Shown here: one piece after another, positions 7,436-13,426 of the stretch
Layout of the letters: each line of letters starts with the position of its first letter
Position numbering within the stretch: the stretch's first letter is position 1
Source of the DNA: a virus
DNA: 36,108 nucleotides
Strand: one strand, 5' to 3'
Virus record (IMG/VR): IMGVR_UViG_3300021138_000093
Location: 1-36,108 of that record
Translations under genes and position numbers: made by a program
Notes under the pieces: generated by a model
What the model was told of the DNA's origin: nothing
Database searches by the model: none
The model's input: the letters and a program-made list of their open reading frames with translations, nothing else

Positions 7436-7475
7436 AACCCCCTACCGGCATTGGCTGGTAGGGGGTTGCTTTTTT
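7436..7475 (+). terminator. Strong intrinsic terminator after gene 7045
   Basis: Perfect 11-bp stem AACCCCCTACC/GGTAGGGGGTT (7436-7446 with 7457-7467), followed by GC and TTTTTT. Confidence 0.9.
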
Positions 7476-7878
7476 AGTCGAGTAGTTCGCGGGCGATGGC
7501 GGCCCCAGTGAGCGTCTGATCTCGCACGGCCATTGATTTGGCCTCTTCCCACTGGGCGTCGTTGGGGACCTGTCCATTGGTCTCGAGCTTCCAGTAGCTC
7601 ATAAAACTTTCCGCCGCGGCAGACACCATCCACGAGTGAAACGGGCACGATTGTTCGTGGATCAAGCACACCAGCGGAATGAAGAGCCACTTGCCGCAGT
7701 TTGCGCAGTGCAAGCAGTCGGGGAGCTCGCCGGTGATCTCCACCACTTGGAACTCCAAGATGGCGGTCATGTCCCTAAATCCTCCAAGTAGCAGGATTGA
7801 GGCACAGTCTGGGTTGCATACGGGTATCCATGAGCCATCTGTATCGACGTAGACCAATACTTTGCGCTCTTTACCCAT
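7474..7878 (-). CDS. Hypothetical cysteine-rich protein (about 134 aa)
   Basis: The frame is open from ATG 7899. ATG 7878 (AAGG about 10 nt upstream) is chosen, but ATG 7770, with a much stronger GGAGGA site, would give a 98-residue form. The N-terminal part has a Cys-Asn-Pro-Asp-Cys pair; the middle has CLHCANCGKW plus further Cys and His residues, consistent with one zinc site. The C-terminus is helical. Unknown function; convergent with gene 7045 and separated from it by the terminator. Start uncertain. Confidence 0.6.
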   Translation of the reverse strand: MGKERKVLVYVDTDGSWIPVCNPDCASILLLGGFRDMTAILEFQVVEITGELPDCLHCANCGKWLFIPLVCLIHEQSCPFHSWMVSAAAESFMSYWKLETNGQVPNDAQWEEAKSMAVRDQTLTGAAIARELLD

Positions 7879-8017
7879 TGTGTTGAGCCTTGATTTCATG
7901 CGTCGCTTGCCACCTGTGTGGATTGCCGTTTGCCCTTATCACACATGGGATTTTGTCCGTCGTAGCTTTCCATGCACACGCCCCGCCCTATTTCCAAGTG
8001 TCCGCCCCTCGTCGCAA

Positions 8018-8428
8018 TCAGAACTCTGGGTCGATCACGGCTACGGCATCGGTCCAGTCGCCGTATTCGGACAGGTCGGGCGCCTCTTCCCAGTCCTCGC
8101 TAACGAAGCTGTTGTGGCCGAGCATGGCCAAGAGCTCGTCGTAGCGCGGCGGCGGGTTCAGGATCGAAAGGTCTTGTTGAGTGGCGATGTCGAGCACGTC
8201 GAGGGCGGTGACGATCAAGCCCACGCTGAGAGCGTCGGGCACGGTGTTCCAGTCCCAGATCGTGACGGCGGGCACGGTGACGGTGATCCGGTCGCGGTGC
8301 TCTTGGTAGCCCAACGAGTCGTCCACCATGATGCAGGGCCCAGGCTTGGTCGGGAACAGCGGCGGGTTGCAGTTGCTCCATACGACCGTCAGCTGTGCGG
8401 TCTCTTCGGGGGTGAGTTCGGTAGTCAT
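8018..8428 (-). CDS. Hypothetical acidic protein (136 aa)
   Basis: ATG 8428 with AAGGAG 7 nt upstream. The product is acidic, with mixed alpha/beta pattern and many aspartates near the C-terminus (EDWEEAPDLSEYGDWTDA region); no family is recognised. It is transcribed divergently from the replication genes from a likely early-family promoter (8503-8530). A long hairpin sits in its 5' leader, close to the ribosome site. Position opposite the early operon would suit a regulator, but no DNA-binding motif is visible. Confidence 0.65.
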   Translation of the reverse strand: MTTELTPEETAQLTVVWSNCNPPLFPTKPGPCIMVDDSLGYQEHRDRITVTVPAVTIWDWNTVPDALSVGLIVTALDVLDIATQQDLSILNPPPRYDELLAMLGHNSFVSEDWEEAPDLSEYGDWTDAVAVIDPEF

Positions 8429-8452
8429 TGGGTCTCCTTAGATCGGGGGACC

Positions 8453-8487
8453 GGGTGCTTGTTGCAAACCCAGAGGATCAAGCACCC
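8453..8487 (-). other. Leader hairpin before gene 8428
   Basis: Perfect 9-bp stem GGGTGCTTG/CAAGCACCC (8453-8461 with 8479-8487), with additional pairing outside it. It lies between the putative promoter and the Shine-Dalgarno of the reverse gene. No U-tract, so it is a leader structure and not a terminator. Confidence 0.5.
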
Positions 8488-8502
8488 GATCCCGTATCTC
8501 TA

Positions 8503-8530
8503 ACGGTGCGGGGCAAAAGTGATTGTGCAA
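8503..8530 (-). promoter_or_regulatory. Early-family promoter, reverse, for gene 8428
   Basis: Reverse strand: TTGCAC (8525-8530), 16-bp spacer, CACCGT (8503-8508). The -10-like element matches the family at five of six positions. Confidence 0.5.
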
Positions 8531-8564
8531 CCCTTCTTTTTGGGAGCACTCGGCGTCACGCTTT

Positions 8565-8578
8565 TGTCACGCGTGACA
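8565..8578. promoter_or_regulatory. TGTCAC/GTGACA palindrome (operator)
   Basis: Perfect 14-bp palindrome TGTCACGCGTGACA, identical to 35195-35208. Additional half-sites lie at 8555 and 8588-8604. Confidence 0.6.
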
Positions 8579-8598
8579 GGTTCAGTGCGTCACGCTGA

Positions 8599-8627
8599 TG
8601 TCACAGCACCAGAAACAGAAATAGAAA
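8599..8627 (+). repeat. 29-bp composite module, copy 1
   Basis: TGTCAC, 4 nt, then CCAGAAACAGAAATAGAAA. An inverted copy with identical layout lies at 35146-35174. The purine run is unusual for this genome and sits in the early regulatory/possible origin region. Confidence 0.6.
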
Positions 8628-8658
8628 AGAAACTTCCGCTGCGCGCTGGGCCTTGTTT

Positions 8659-8673
8659 TGTCACCCCGTGACA
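8659..8673. promoter_or_regulatory. TGTCAC/GTGACA palindrome (operator)
   Basis: TGTCACCCCGTGACA: inverted TGTCAC arms with a 3-bp centre, just upstream of the promoter-like pair at 8678-8705. Confidence 0.55.
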
Positions 8674-8677
8674 GAGA

Positions 8678-8705
8678 GTGCAATACGCAAATCACACCGG
8701 ACGGT
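8678..8705 (+). promoter_or_regulatory. Early-family promoter-like element
   Basis: GTGCAA (8678-8683), 16-bp spacer, GACGGT (8700-8705), followed 4 nt later by an ATG opening an 11-codon frame (8710-8745). The -35 element is imperfect. Confidence 0.45.
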
Positions 8706-8709
8706 AGTC

Positions 8710-8745
8710 ATGCGAGAACGGCCCCAAGCTCACCCATTCGGGTGA
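8710..8745 (+). CDS. Possible 11-residue leader peptide
   Basis: ATG at 8710 and TGA at 8743-8745. The stop lies within the 3' arm of the hairpin 8725-8750, so a translating ribosome would disrupt that hairpin. No Shine-Dalgarno; the ATG is only 4 nt after the GACGGT element. The frame is very short and could be chance. Confidence 0.2.
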   Translation: MRERPQAHPFG

Positions 8746-8757
8746 ACTTGAAAGTTT
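8725..8757 (+). terminator. Attenuator-like hairpin
   Basis: CAAG-c-TCACCC/GGGTGA-a-CTTG (8725-8735 with 8740-8750), one mismatch and a 4-nt loop, followed by AAAGTTTT. Weak as a terminator because the T-run is short and offset. It separates the element at 8678 from the promoter at 8761. Confidence 0.4.
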
Positions 8758-8760
8758 TAC

Positions 8761-8788
8761 TTGACACACCGTGACAGGTCCGGACCGT
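8761..8788 (+). promoter_or_regulatory. Early-family promoter for the replication operon
   Basis: TTGACA (8761-8766), 16-bp spacer containing a GTGACA half-site, GACCGT (8783-8788). Overlap with the operator half-site suggests repression by the same regulator. Start of the 8856-11614 unit. Confidence 0.65.
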
Positions 8789-8807
8789 CCTCACCACGAA
8801 GGTTAAA

Positions 8808-8824
8808 CCGACCAAGTAGGTCGG
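8808..8824 (+). other. Leader hairpin before gene 8856
   Basis: CCGACC/GGTCGG with loop AAGTA, in the untranslated leader about 30 nt before the ATG. No T-run. Confidence 0.4.
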
Positions 8825-8855
8825 GCCTTCTACCAGGGTTGAGGAGACCCACAGA

Positions 8856-9635
8856 ATGACCAACATCACCCCCTACACCGAGAGCCAGTCACTGGTCCCA
8901 CCAGCAGCAGAAATCCGTGAGCTCTTCAAGCTCAGCGAGACGTTGTGCTCGACCAACTTTGTGCCGGACTCGTTCCGTGGCAAGCCCGCCGAGACCCTGG
9001 CCGCGATCCTTTACGGTCGCGAGCTCGGCATCGGCCCAATGCAGGCACTCCAGCAGATCAACGTCATCAAGGGCAAGCCGTCGGCCAGCCCCGAGCTGAT
9101 GCGTGCTCTGGTGCGTCGCGCTGGTCACAGCATTGCCACCATCGAGAGCACGCCAGAGACCTGCGTTCTCGAAGGCAAGCGTGCCGACGACGGCACCATC
9201 GAGCGCTCGACGTTCACGATCGCCGACGCCCGCACCGCGGGCCTCGCTGGTGGTGGTGCTTGGAAGACCTACCCAAAGGCGATGCTTTTGGCGCGTGCCA
9301 CTTCGCAGCTGTGCCGTTCGTTGTTCGCTGACGTGATCTCTGGCATCAGCTACACGCCCGAGGAGCTCACCAGTATCGACGCCCCGACCATTCGCCCACT
9401 CGACGTGGCTCCCGTGCAGCTTGACCCTGACCTGGTGCCTGCCGCCATTGCCAAGCGCCAGTTGCTTGACGCGTGCGGTGGTGACGTAGACCGCGCTAAG
9501 GCGATCTGGAACGGTCGAGGCATGGAGCCTCTGACCGACGCCGACGTTGATGCTCTCATCGAGCAGGCCACCAACAAGACGCCCGACGACCTCTTTGGCG
9601 AAGTCGAAGAAGCCGAGATCGTGGAGGCCAATTAA
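8856..9635 (+). CDS. RecT-like phage recombination/annealing protein (putative)
   Basis: 259 residues from ATG 8856, with GAGGAG about 10 nt upstream. The middle resembles a phage protein group usually annotated as RecT-like ssDNA-annealing recombinases: FRGKPAETLAAILYGRELGIGPMQALQ, INVIKGKPSASPELM, then Trp-x-Thr-Tyr-Pro-x-Ala-Met-Leu followed by an RA-x-S-x-LCR helix and a YTPEE turn. These proteins anneal single strands during replication and repair of phage DNA. It opens the replication operon; the next gene overlaps its stop (TAATG). The family assignment is from pattern memory and should be tested by profile search. Confidence 0.6.
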   Translation: MTNITPYTESQSLVPPAAEIRELFKLSETLCSTNFVPDSFRGKPAETLAAILYGRELGIGPMQALQQINVIKGKPSASPELMRALVRRAGHSIATIESTPETCVLEGKRADDGTIERSTFTIADARTAGLAGGGAWKTYPKAMLLARATSQLCRSLFADVISGISYTPEELTSIDAPTIRPLDVAPVQLDPDLVPAAIAKRQLLDACGGDVDRAKAIWNGRGMEPLTDADVDALIEQATNKTPDDLFGEVEEAEIVEAN

Positions 9636-9862
9636 TGAAGCGCCTTAGCCCCACCGCCGTCCGTCTCGTCGAAGTTCTCGAAGAGTGCCCGCCCACCGTT
9701 GATAACGGAACGCTCGCCACTCTCACGGCCCGTCGTACTCGTTCAGTGCAGCGAGCACTGAACGAGCTACGCGCCGCGGGACTTGTGCAGATTGACCACT
9801 ACCGCCCACAGGCCGCGTGCGACACCGCCCGAATGATCCGACTCACCCGGAAGGACGCCTAA
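9635..9862 (+). CDS. Small winged-helix DNA-binding protein (75 aa)
   Basis: ATG overlaps the preceding stop by one base (TAATG), and its own TAA overlaps the next ATG in the same way. Residues about 5-60 fit a winged helix: SPTAVRLVEVLEE, then NGTLATLTARRTRSVQRALNELRAAGLV, then a short wing with Tyr and Arg. It likely binds DNA as a replication accessory or regulator. The only helix-turn-helix candidate close to the operator region besides the initiator, so it is one candidate for the TGTCAC-site regulator. Confidence 0.7.
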   Translation: MKRLSPTAVRLVEVLEECPPTVDNGTLATLTARRTRSVQRALNELRAAGLVQIDHYRPQAACDTARMIRLTRKDA

Positions 9863-10590
9863 TGCAGAACTGGTTCAAAGTGTCCAACAACTTCATGGAC
9901 GACCCGAAGATGCTCGAGATCGGAGCCGTCGGCATTTGCCTTTTCTTGGCTGGCATCGGCTATAGCTCGCGCAACCTGACTGACGGACGTATCCCGAAGC
10001 TCATGGCCAAGCGCCTCATCGTCGAGGACGTGTCCGAGGTGATCCCCCAGATGCTCGAACTCGGGCTCTGGGTGGAAGATGGCAAGGACTACATCGTTCC
10101 TGCCTACCTCGAATGGCAGACAAGCTCCGAAGAAGTCGCGGCCAAGCGCCAGGGTGCGACCCAGCGCAAGCGCCACCAGCGTCAGCGTGAAGTCATCGAA
10201 GCCGCACCTGCCGAGGATGTTCTCGACGCCGCCGCAGTTCGCCGCCGCGTTGCGGATGTCTGCGACAAGGCAGTTTTTGACGGCGACGCCGAAGCGACGA
10301 TGGACAATTACCGCTACGTCTACGAAGTCCTCGTGCCCCAGGCCGCAGTGAAGTACGCCGACGTTAAAGGCATCGGGGAAGCATCGCTGCTCAACAGCGT
10401 TCTTCTGCACGCCGCCGCCACGTTCTTTGGCTCCGACATTGACCCCACGTCAATCCGTCGTCTTTCAGCGTTGCGCCGTGACCACGGCTTCCGCACCATC
10501 CAATACCTGCCCGTCGCCGCTGCTGGTGCGAAGGGTGACCCCATCAACTACCTCACCAGCATCTTGAAGAAGGAGAAGGCCAATGCCTGA
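9862..10590 (+). CDS. Replication initiator-like protein (DnaD/RepA-type N-terminus)
   Basis: 242 residues. The N-terminus WFKVSNNFMDDPKMLEIG is typical of phage replication initiators and DnaD-like proteins, and is followed by a winged-helix-like region with GRIPKLMAKRLIVEDV and a WQ/basic stretch (QRKRHQRQRE, about 105-116). The C-terminal half is helical and may contact the helicase. TAATG coupling upstream and an 8-nt overlap with the helicase gene downstream. It would recognise the origin and load the helicase; inferred from context. Confidence 0.65.
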   Translation: MQNWFKVSNNFMDDPKMLEIGAVGICLFLAGIGYSSRNLTDGRIPKLMAKRLIVEDVSEVIPQMLELGLWVEDGKDYIVPAYLEWQTSSEEVAAKRQGATQRKRHQRQREVIEAAPAEDVLDAAAVRRRVADVCDKAVFDGDAEATMDNYRYVYEVLVPQAAVKYADVKGIGEASLLNSVLLHAAATFFGSDIDPTSIRRLSALRRDHGFRTIQYLPVAAAGAKGDPINYLTSILKKEKANA

Positions 10591-11614
10591 AAACCGCCCA
10601 CAATCAGTTGTGCGCAACGAAATCCCAGGCTTTAAGGACCTGCGCGCTGCACGCCTATCTGAAATAACTGAACCGATGATGGCTCGACTGGAACTCGCCG
10701 CCGAGTTCCCCGACGCCAACATCGAGCCAACCGGTATCCAAGAACTCGACGACGTAGTGCGCTTCCAGCCCGGTCGCCTTTGCGTGATCGGTGGCCGTGA
10801 AGGTGCCGGTAAGTCGGCCCTGGCCTTGCAGATGGCACGCTACATGTCGAGCCGTGGCAAGTCGGTGCTTTACCTCTTGACTGAGATGACCATCGAGGAA
10901 GTGGCTGAGCGCATCGTTGCGAACACGTCCCACATTCCGCTTTGGCAGATCCAAAAGAGCCCGACCCCAGAGCAGCGAGCCAAAGTGCGAGGCGTGCTCG
11001 AGTGGTTCGGTTCCAACACCGACCTGACCATCGTCGAAGTCCAGGGGCAACCGATCGACAAGATCGTTCACCGTGTCCAGGTCTGGGCGTCGCACCAGTC
11101 CAATGGCGTCGGGGCTGTCTTCATTGACAACCTTTGGGGCCTTACCGGTGCGAGTCGTGTCAGTGGCACCGCCTCCGAGGTCAGTCTCGGGATGGGTGAA
11201 GTCACCCGCCAGGTCGCCAGCCTCTCGTTGCCAAAGGCGAGCGGTGGCGTTGATTGTCCGGTGTTCTTGCTTCACCACCTCAACCGCGAAGCTGCTAACG
11301 GACGCACGCCGACAACCGCCGCACTCGGTGGATCGGACCAGATTGGATACTGGGCCAGTCAGGTGATCCTTGTCACCGAGCAAGCTGCACTCGGCACTAC
11401 CGGCGACGTGTTCGACAAGTCAGGGACGCACGCCTTGCACCTGACCAAGAACCGCGGTGGCCGCGCTGGTGTGACCATTCCTCTGACCTTCGTTGGCGAG
11501 CAGATGCGTTTCGAAGGTGTCGGCCCCGCCGTGCCCTTCGCAAAGCCCGCCGTTGCAAACGTCGAAGCCGAGCGCCAGTACCGGACCCGTCTGGCTGAAC
11601 TTCCGGCCATCTGA
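10583..11614 (+). CDS. DnaB-type replicative helicase core
   Basis: 343 residues. RecA-fold ATPase: TGIQELDDVV lead-in, Walker A IGGREGAGKS (69-78), Walker B VFIDNLWG (about 179), an LLHHLNREA motif in place of the usual LSQLNR, and an arginine-finger region LTKNRGGRAG. The N-terminal DnaB collar domain is missing or reduced to about 45 residues, as in some phage helicases. It unwinds DNA at the phage fork. Overlaps the initiator gene by 8 nt. Confidence 0.85.
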   Translation: MPENRPQSVVRNEIPGFKDLRAARLSEITEPMMARLELAAEFPDANIEPTGIQELDDVVRFQPGRLCVIGGREGAGKSALALQMARYMSSRGKSVLYLLTEMTIEEVAERIVANTSHIPLWQIQKSPTPEQRAKVRGVLEWFGSNTDLTIVEVQGQPIDKIVHRVQVWASHQSNGVGAVFIDNLWGLTGASRVSGTASEVSLGMGEVTRQVASLSLPKASGGVDCPVFLLHHLNREAANGRTPTTAALGGSDQIGYWASQVILVTEQAALGTTGDVFDKSGTHALHLTKNRGGRAGVTIPLTFVGEQMRFEGVGPAVPFAKPAVANVEAERQYRTRLAELPAI

Positions 11615-11625
11615 TGTAGGCACGT

Positions 11626-11663
11626 CGTCCGCGCTGATTGCACTCTGGCAGTCAGCGCGGACG
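11626..11663. repeat. 12-bp perfect inverted repeat over the sigma-gene promoter
   Basis: CGTCCGCGCTGA (11626-11637) and TCAGCGCGGACG (11652-11663) with 14 bp between. The arms reach the -35 and -10 elements of the promoter 11638-11665, so it could be an operator for autoregulation, a hairpin ending helicase transcription, or both. No T-run follows. Confidence 0.65.
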
Positions 11664-11665
11664 GT
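11638..11665 (+). promoter_or_regulatory. Early-family promoter of the sigma-like gene
   Basis: TTGCAC (11638-11643), 16-bp spacer, GACGGT (11660-11665), then 7 nt to ATG 11673. There is no Shine-Dalgarno, so a leaderless transcript is likely. The sequence ATTGCAC-N10-AGCGCGGACGGTA is shared with 34732-34759. Confidence 0.7.
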
Positions 11666-11672
11666 AGTGGCG

Positions 11673-12527
11673 ATGGAATCCGACGCCCCATTGTGGGAGG
11701 CCCTTGCCGAGGCCCGACACGCCAACAATGACGCCCTCGTAGCGTCTTTTCGTGCTCAGATCGTCGAGCACCACCTCGGCTTTTTTATCAACTACGCCCG
11801 CGCCAATGCGTTCGCTTCGTGGAGCGAAGACCAGGTCACCGAATACCTGCACGAGATCGTCTTGGTCGCACTCGCCAAAGTGGACGCCTACGACCCCACC
11901 CGCGGCGCCAAGTTCGTGACACACGTCAAGCCATACCTTCAGCCAGTGCGCTGGAAGCTCGAGGGCAACGCTGCTCCGATCCGAACCGGCTACGAGACCC
12001 AACGCCTCCACGCCCTCATTCGACGCCGCCAGTCCGAAGCGATGGGCGAGGGTATTGAGCTTTCTCTCGAAGACCTGGCCGCCCAGCTCAGCGAAGCCCA
12101 CGGAAAGTCCATCGGTATCGAACGCGTGCGTCGGATCGTCGAACGCCCCCGAGTGGTATCCGGCGACGAGGTGATGCCATCCACTGACGACTTCACTGTG
12201 TTTGAGACCGTCACAGACGATCTCGACATCGAGAGCGCCTTGCTGGAACAAGAGGACCGCGATGCCACGAGCCAAGCGGTGCAGGAGGCTCTCGCCAGCC
12301 TTGATCTCACCGAGATTGAGGCGTTCATTGTTGCCGAGGTTTTTATGGCGGAACCACGCAAAGTCGTGGGTGGCGAAGTGGTCGCCCGTGGTCCGTTGTC
12401 AGACCGAGAGGTTGCCCAGGGCTTTGCTGATCCGAAGGTCAAGCCCAACGACCTGCGAGAACTCGAACAAGGCGTGCGCGACCTTCGCGAGGCCCTTGCG
12501 GAAAAGCTCAGATTTTTCCTGGGGTGA
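11673..12527 (+). CDS. Sigma-70-family transcription factor
   Basis: 284 residues; ATG 11673 is chosen because the promoter/-10 element lies 7 nt before it and earlier in-frame codons run through the helicase gene. Region 2 is recognisable at about 30-103: EHHLGFFINYARAN, a long linker, then VDAYDPTRGAKFVTHVKPYL and PVRW, corresponding to the FDP-x-RG-x-KFSTYA-xWWI motif. A region-3-like helix is at 130-160 (SLEDLAAQLSEAHGKS). Region 4 is at 203-275: ALASLDLTEIEAFIVAEVF, then LSDREVAQ and LRELEQGVRDLREAL, matching the recognition helix pattern. It should direct host core RNA polymerase to phage promoters. The divergent sequence and its own promoter suggest a dedicated temporal role. Confidence 0.8.
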   Translation: MESDAPLWEALAEARHANNDALVASFRAQIVEHHLGFFINYARANAFASWSEDQVTEYLHEIVLVALAKVDAYDPTRGAKFVTHVKPYLQPVRWKLEGNAAPIRTGYETQRLHALIRRRQSEAMGEGIELSLEDLAAQLSEAHGKSIGIERVRRIVERPRVVSGDEVMPSTDDFTVFETVTDDLDIESALLEQEDRDATSQAVQEALASLDLTEIEAFIVAEVFMAEPRKVVGGEVVARGPLSDREVAQGFADPKVKPNDLRELEQGVRDLREALAEKLRFFLG

Positions 12528-12529
12528 GG

Positions 12530-12557
12530 TTGCCAAATGACCCCGGGCGGGGACTGT
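12530..12557 (+). promoter_or_regulatory. Early-family promoter of gene 12565
   Basis: TTGCCA (12530-12535), 16-bp spacer, GACTGT (12552-12557), 7 nt to ATG 12565. No Shine-Dalgarno; leaderless layout. Confidence 0.65.
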
Positions 12558-12564
12558 AAAAGCT

Positions 12565-12747
12565 ATGAACTTCTTTACCGTCTACCTCGTTGATGGCCAG
12601 CCACGGGTCGAGCCCACAGGCCGCCTGTCCAAGCCTTTGACCATCGACGAGTGCGTCGAGCTGTCGTTCGATCTCACCGTTGCCGTGCGCGAAGCGTGCG
12701 AGCTGCGCGAGATGTGGGAACGGGCTCGAGAAGCTGGCGAAGAGTAG
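12565..12747 (+). CDS. Small hypothetical protein (60 aa)
   Basis: ATG 12565 lies 7 nt after the GACTGT element. A strand-forming N-terminus (FFTVYLVDGQPRVEPTG) is followed by two acidic helices. Unknown function. It ends 6 nt before the tRNA-Asp gene, so the same promoter could also express the tRNA. Confidence 0.6.
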   Translation: MNFFTVYLVDGQPRVEPTGRLSKPLTIDECVELSFDLTVAVREACELREMWERAREAGEE

Positions 12748-12753
12748 ACACCC

Positions 12754-12827
12754 GGTCCGTTAGCGCAGTTGGTTAGCGCGCCACCCTGTCACGGTGGAGG
12801 CCACGGGTTCGAGTCCCGTACGGATCG
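12754..12827 (+). tRNA. tRNA-Asp (anticodon GTC)
   Basis: Complete cloverleaf: acceptor GGTCCGT with ACGGATC (one G-U pair), D-arm AGCGCAGTTGGTTAGCGC, anticodon loop CTGTCAC giving GTC, and T-loop GGTTCGAGTCC. The discriminator is G. CCA is not encoded (CCG follows). The phage arm repeats begin 7 nt downstream. Probably a phage-carried tRNA; it is full length, unlike the tRNA-Gly half nearby. Confidence 0.93.
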
Positions 12828-12833
12828 CCGCTC

Positions 12834-12854
12834 TGCACACATTCTGCACACATT
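12834..12854 (+). repeat. Paired integrase arm-type repeats, left
   Basis: TGCACACATT at 12834-12843 and 12845-12854, 11 bp apart (one helical turn). The same pair recurs at 13088-13108, across the tRNA-Gly core. Between them and the core are further short tandem repeats (GGCTACGAAT/GGCTGCGAAT and CTGGGTATTC/CTGGGTATCG, about 12857-12898). Confidence 0.75.
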
Positions 12855-12980
12855 TGGCTACGAATGGCTGCGAATCACTGGGTATTCCTGGGTATCGAAA
12901 AAGTGGGCCGTTATTGGGTTATCCCAGAAACCACAAGGGATTTCTAGGATTTCGGGGGTCTCAATCCGACCGCGCCCACT

Positions 12981-13019
12981 GCTTGGGAAGCTGATGCTCT
13001 ACCATTGAGCTACGCCCGC
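12981..13019 (-). other. attP: attP core: 5' half of a tRNA-Gly gene
   Basis: On the reverse strand, from 13019 down, the sequence is a tRNA-Gly 5' half: GCGGGCG acceptor strand, TAGCTCAATGGTAGAGC D-arm, and an anticodon arm ATCAGCTTCCCAAGC with anticodon CCC. Similarity to a tRNA ends 2 nt after the loop; no T-arm follows. Arm repeats flank it, and xis/int follow. Together this is the layout of a tyrosine-integrase attachment site. Most tRNA attP cores carry the 3' half; here it is the 5' half. TATAAAA lies about 20 bp upstream on the same strand and could be a promoter for the hybrid tRNA after integration. Confidence 0.72.
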
Positions 13020-13024
13020 TAGAG

Positions 13025-13046
13025 CCCTTATTTTATAAGGGTTTTT
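13025..13046 (+). terminator. Intrinsic terminator beside attP
   Basis: CCCTTAT/ATAAGGG with loop TTT, then TTTTT. It would end forward transcription from the 12565/tRNA-Asp unit before int. Confidence 0.75.
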
Positions 13047-13087
13047 GGCACTACAATGGCTTCCAGATGCTTGCCGCTTCCGCCCGT

Positions 13088-13108
13088 TGCACACATTTTG
13101 CACACATT
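13088..13108 (+). repeat. Paired integrase arm-type repeats, right
   Basis: TGCACACATT at 13088-13097 and 13099-13108, again 11 bp apart. Mirror partner of the left pair. Confidence 0.75.
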
Positions 13109-13249
13109 GGGGGGAATCACGCACAACTGGGAACCACTGTCACTAGAGATTACTCGCCTGGGCGCAGTGGTGACGGCGTATGCACTGGCGAGCGCGATGG
13201 GGATACTAAGACCGGTTGCCTTTTACAAGCAGCCGGAAAGAGATACACA

Positions 13250-13426
13250 ATGGACAAGAAGTGGATGACCTACCAGGAAGCGATGGACTATCTGGGCGTC
13301 TCGCGATCCACCCTCGACCTCTGGCGCCGTGGCGGGCGCCTGACCTTTGCGAAGCTTCCCAACGGGCAGCTTCGTATCCGCACCGCGGACCTCGATACCT
13401 GGCTCGAAGATTTGGTGGTTGCCTAA
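13250..13426 (+). CDS. xis: Excisionase-like helix-turn-helix protein (58 aa)
   Basis: ATG 13250 with GGAAAGAG upstream. A single MerR/excisionase-type domain: MTYQEAMDYLGVSRSTLDLWRRGGRL, then KLPNGQLRIRTADLDTWLE, the canonical pattern. It would bend attP DNA and bias recombination toward excision. Its TAA overlaps the integrase ATG (TAATG), and it lies next to attP. No clear promoter could be placed; the upstream 140 bp contain the arm repeats and no gene. Confidence 0.82.
   Translation: MDKKWMTYQEAMDYLGVSRSTLDLWRRGGRLTFAKLPNGQLRIRTADLDTWLEDLVVA

Noticed and set aside
7900-8017. Possible gene or structure between the two reverse unknown genes
   Set aside because: No start with a ribosome site, no hairpin with a T-run and no motif of either promoter family were found.
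11493-11672. Upstream extension of the sigma-like gene
   Set aside because: The added codons overlap the helicase gene and pass through the promoter and inverted repeat; ATG 11673 has the promoter spacing seen elsewhere.
12981-13019. A functional tRNA-Gly gene
   Set aside because: Only the 5' half is present; the T-arm and 3' acceptor strand are missing, so it is treated as an attachment core.
12834-13108. CRISPR-like array
   Set aside because: Only four short TGCACACATT repeats in two pairs, without regular spacers or cas genes; arm-type integrase sites explain them.
13109-13249. Promoter for xis/int
   Set aside because: No TTGNCA-N16-GACNGT or late motif with acceptable spacing; TTGCAC words here belong to the arm repeats.
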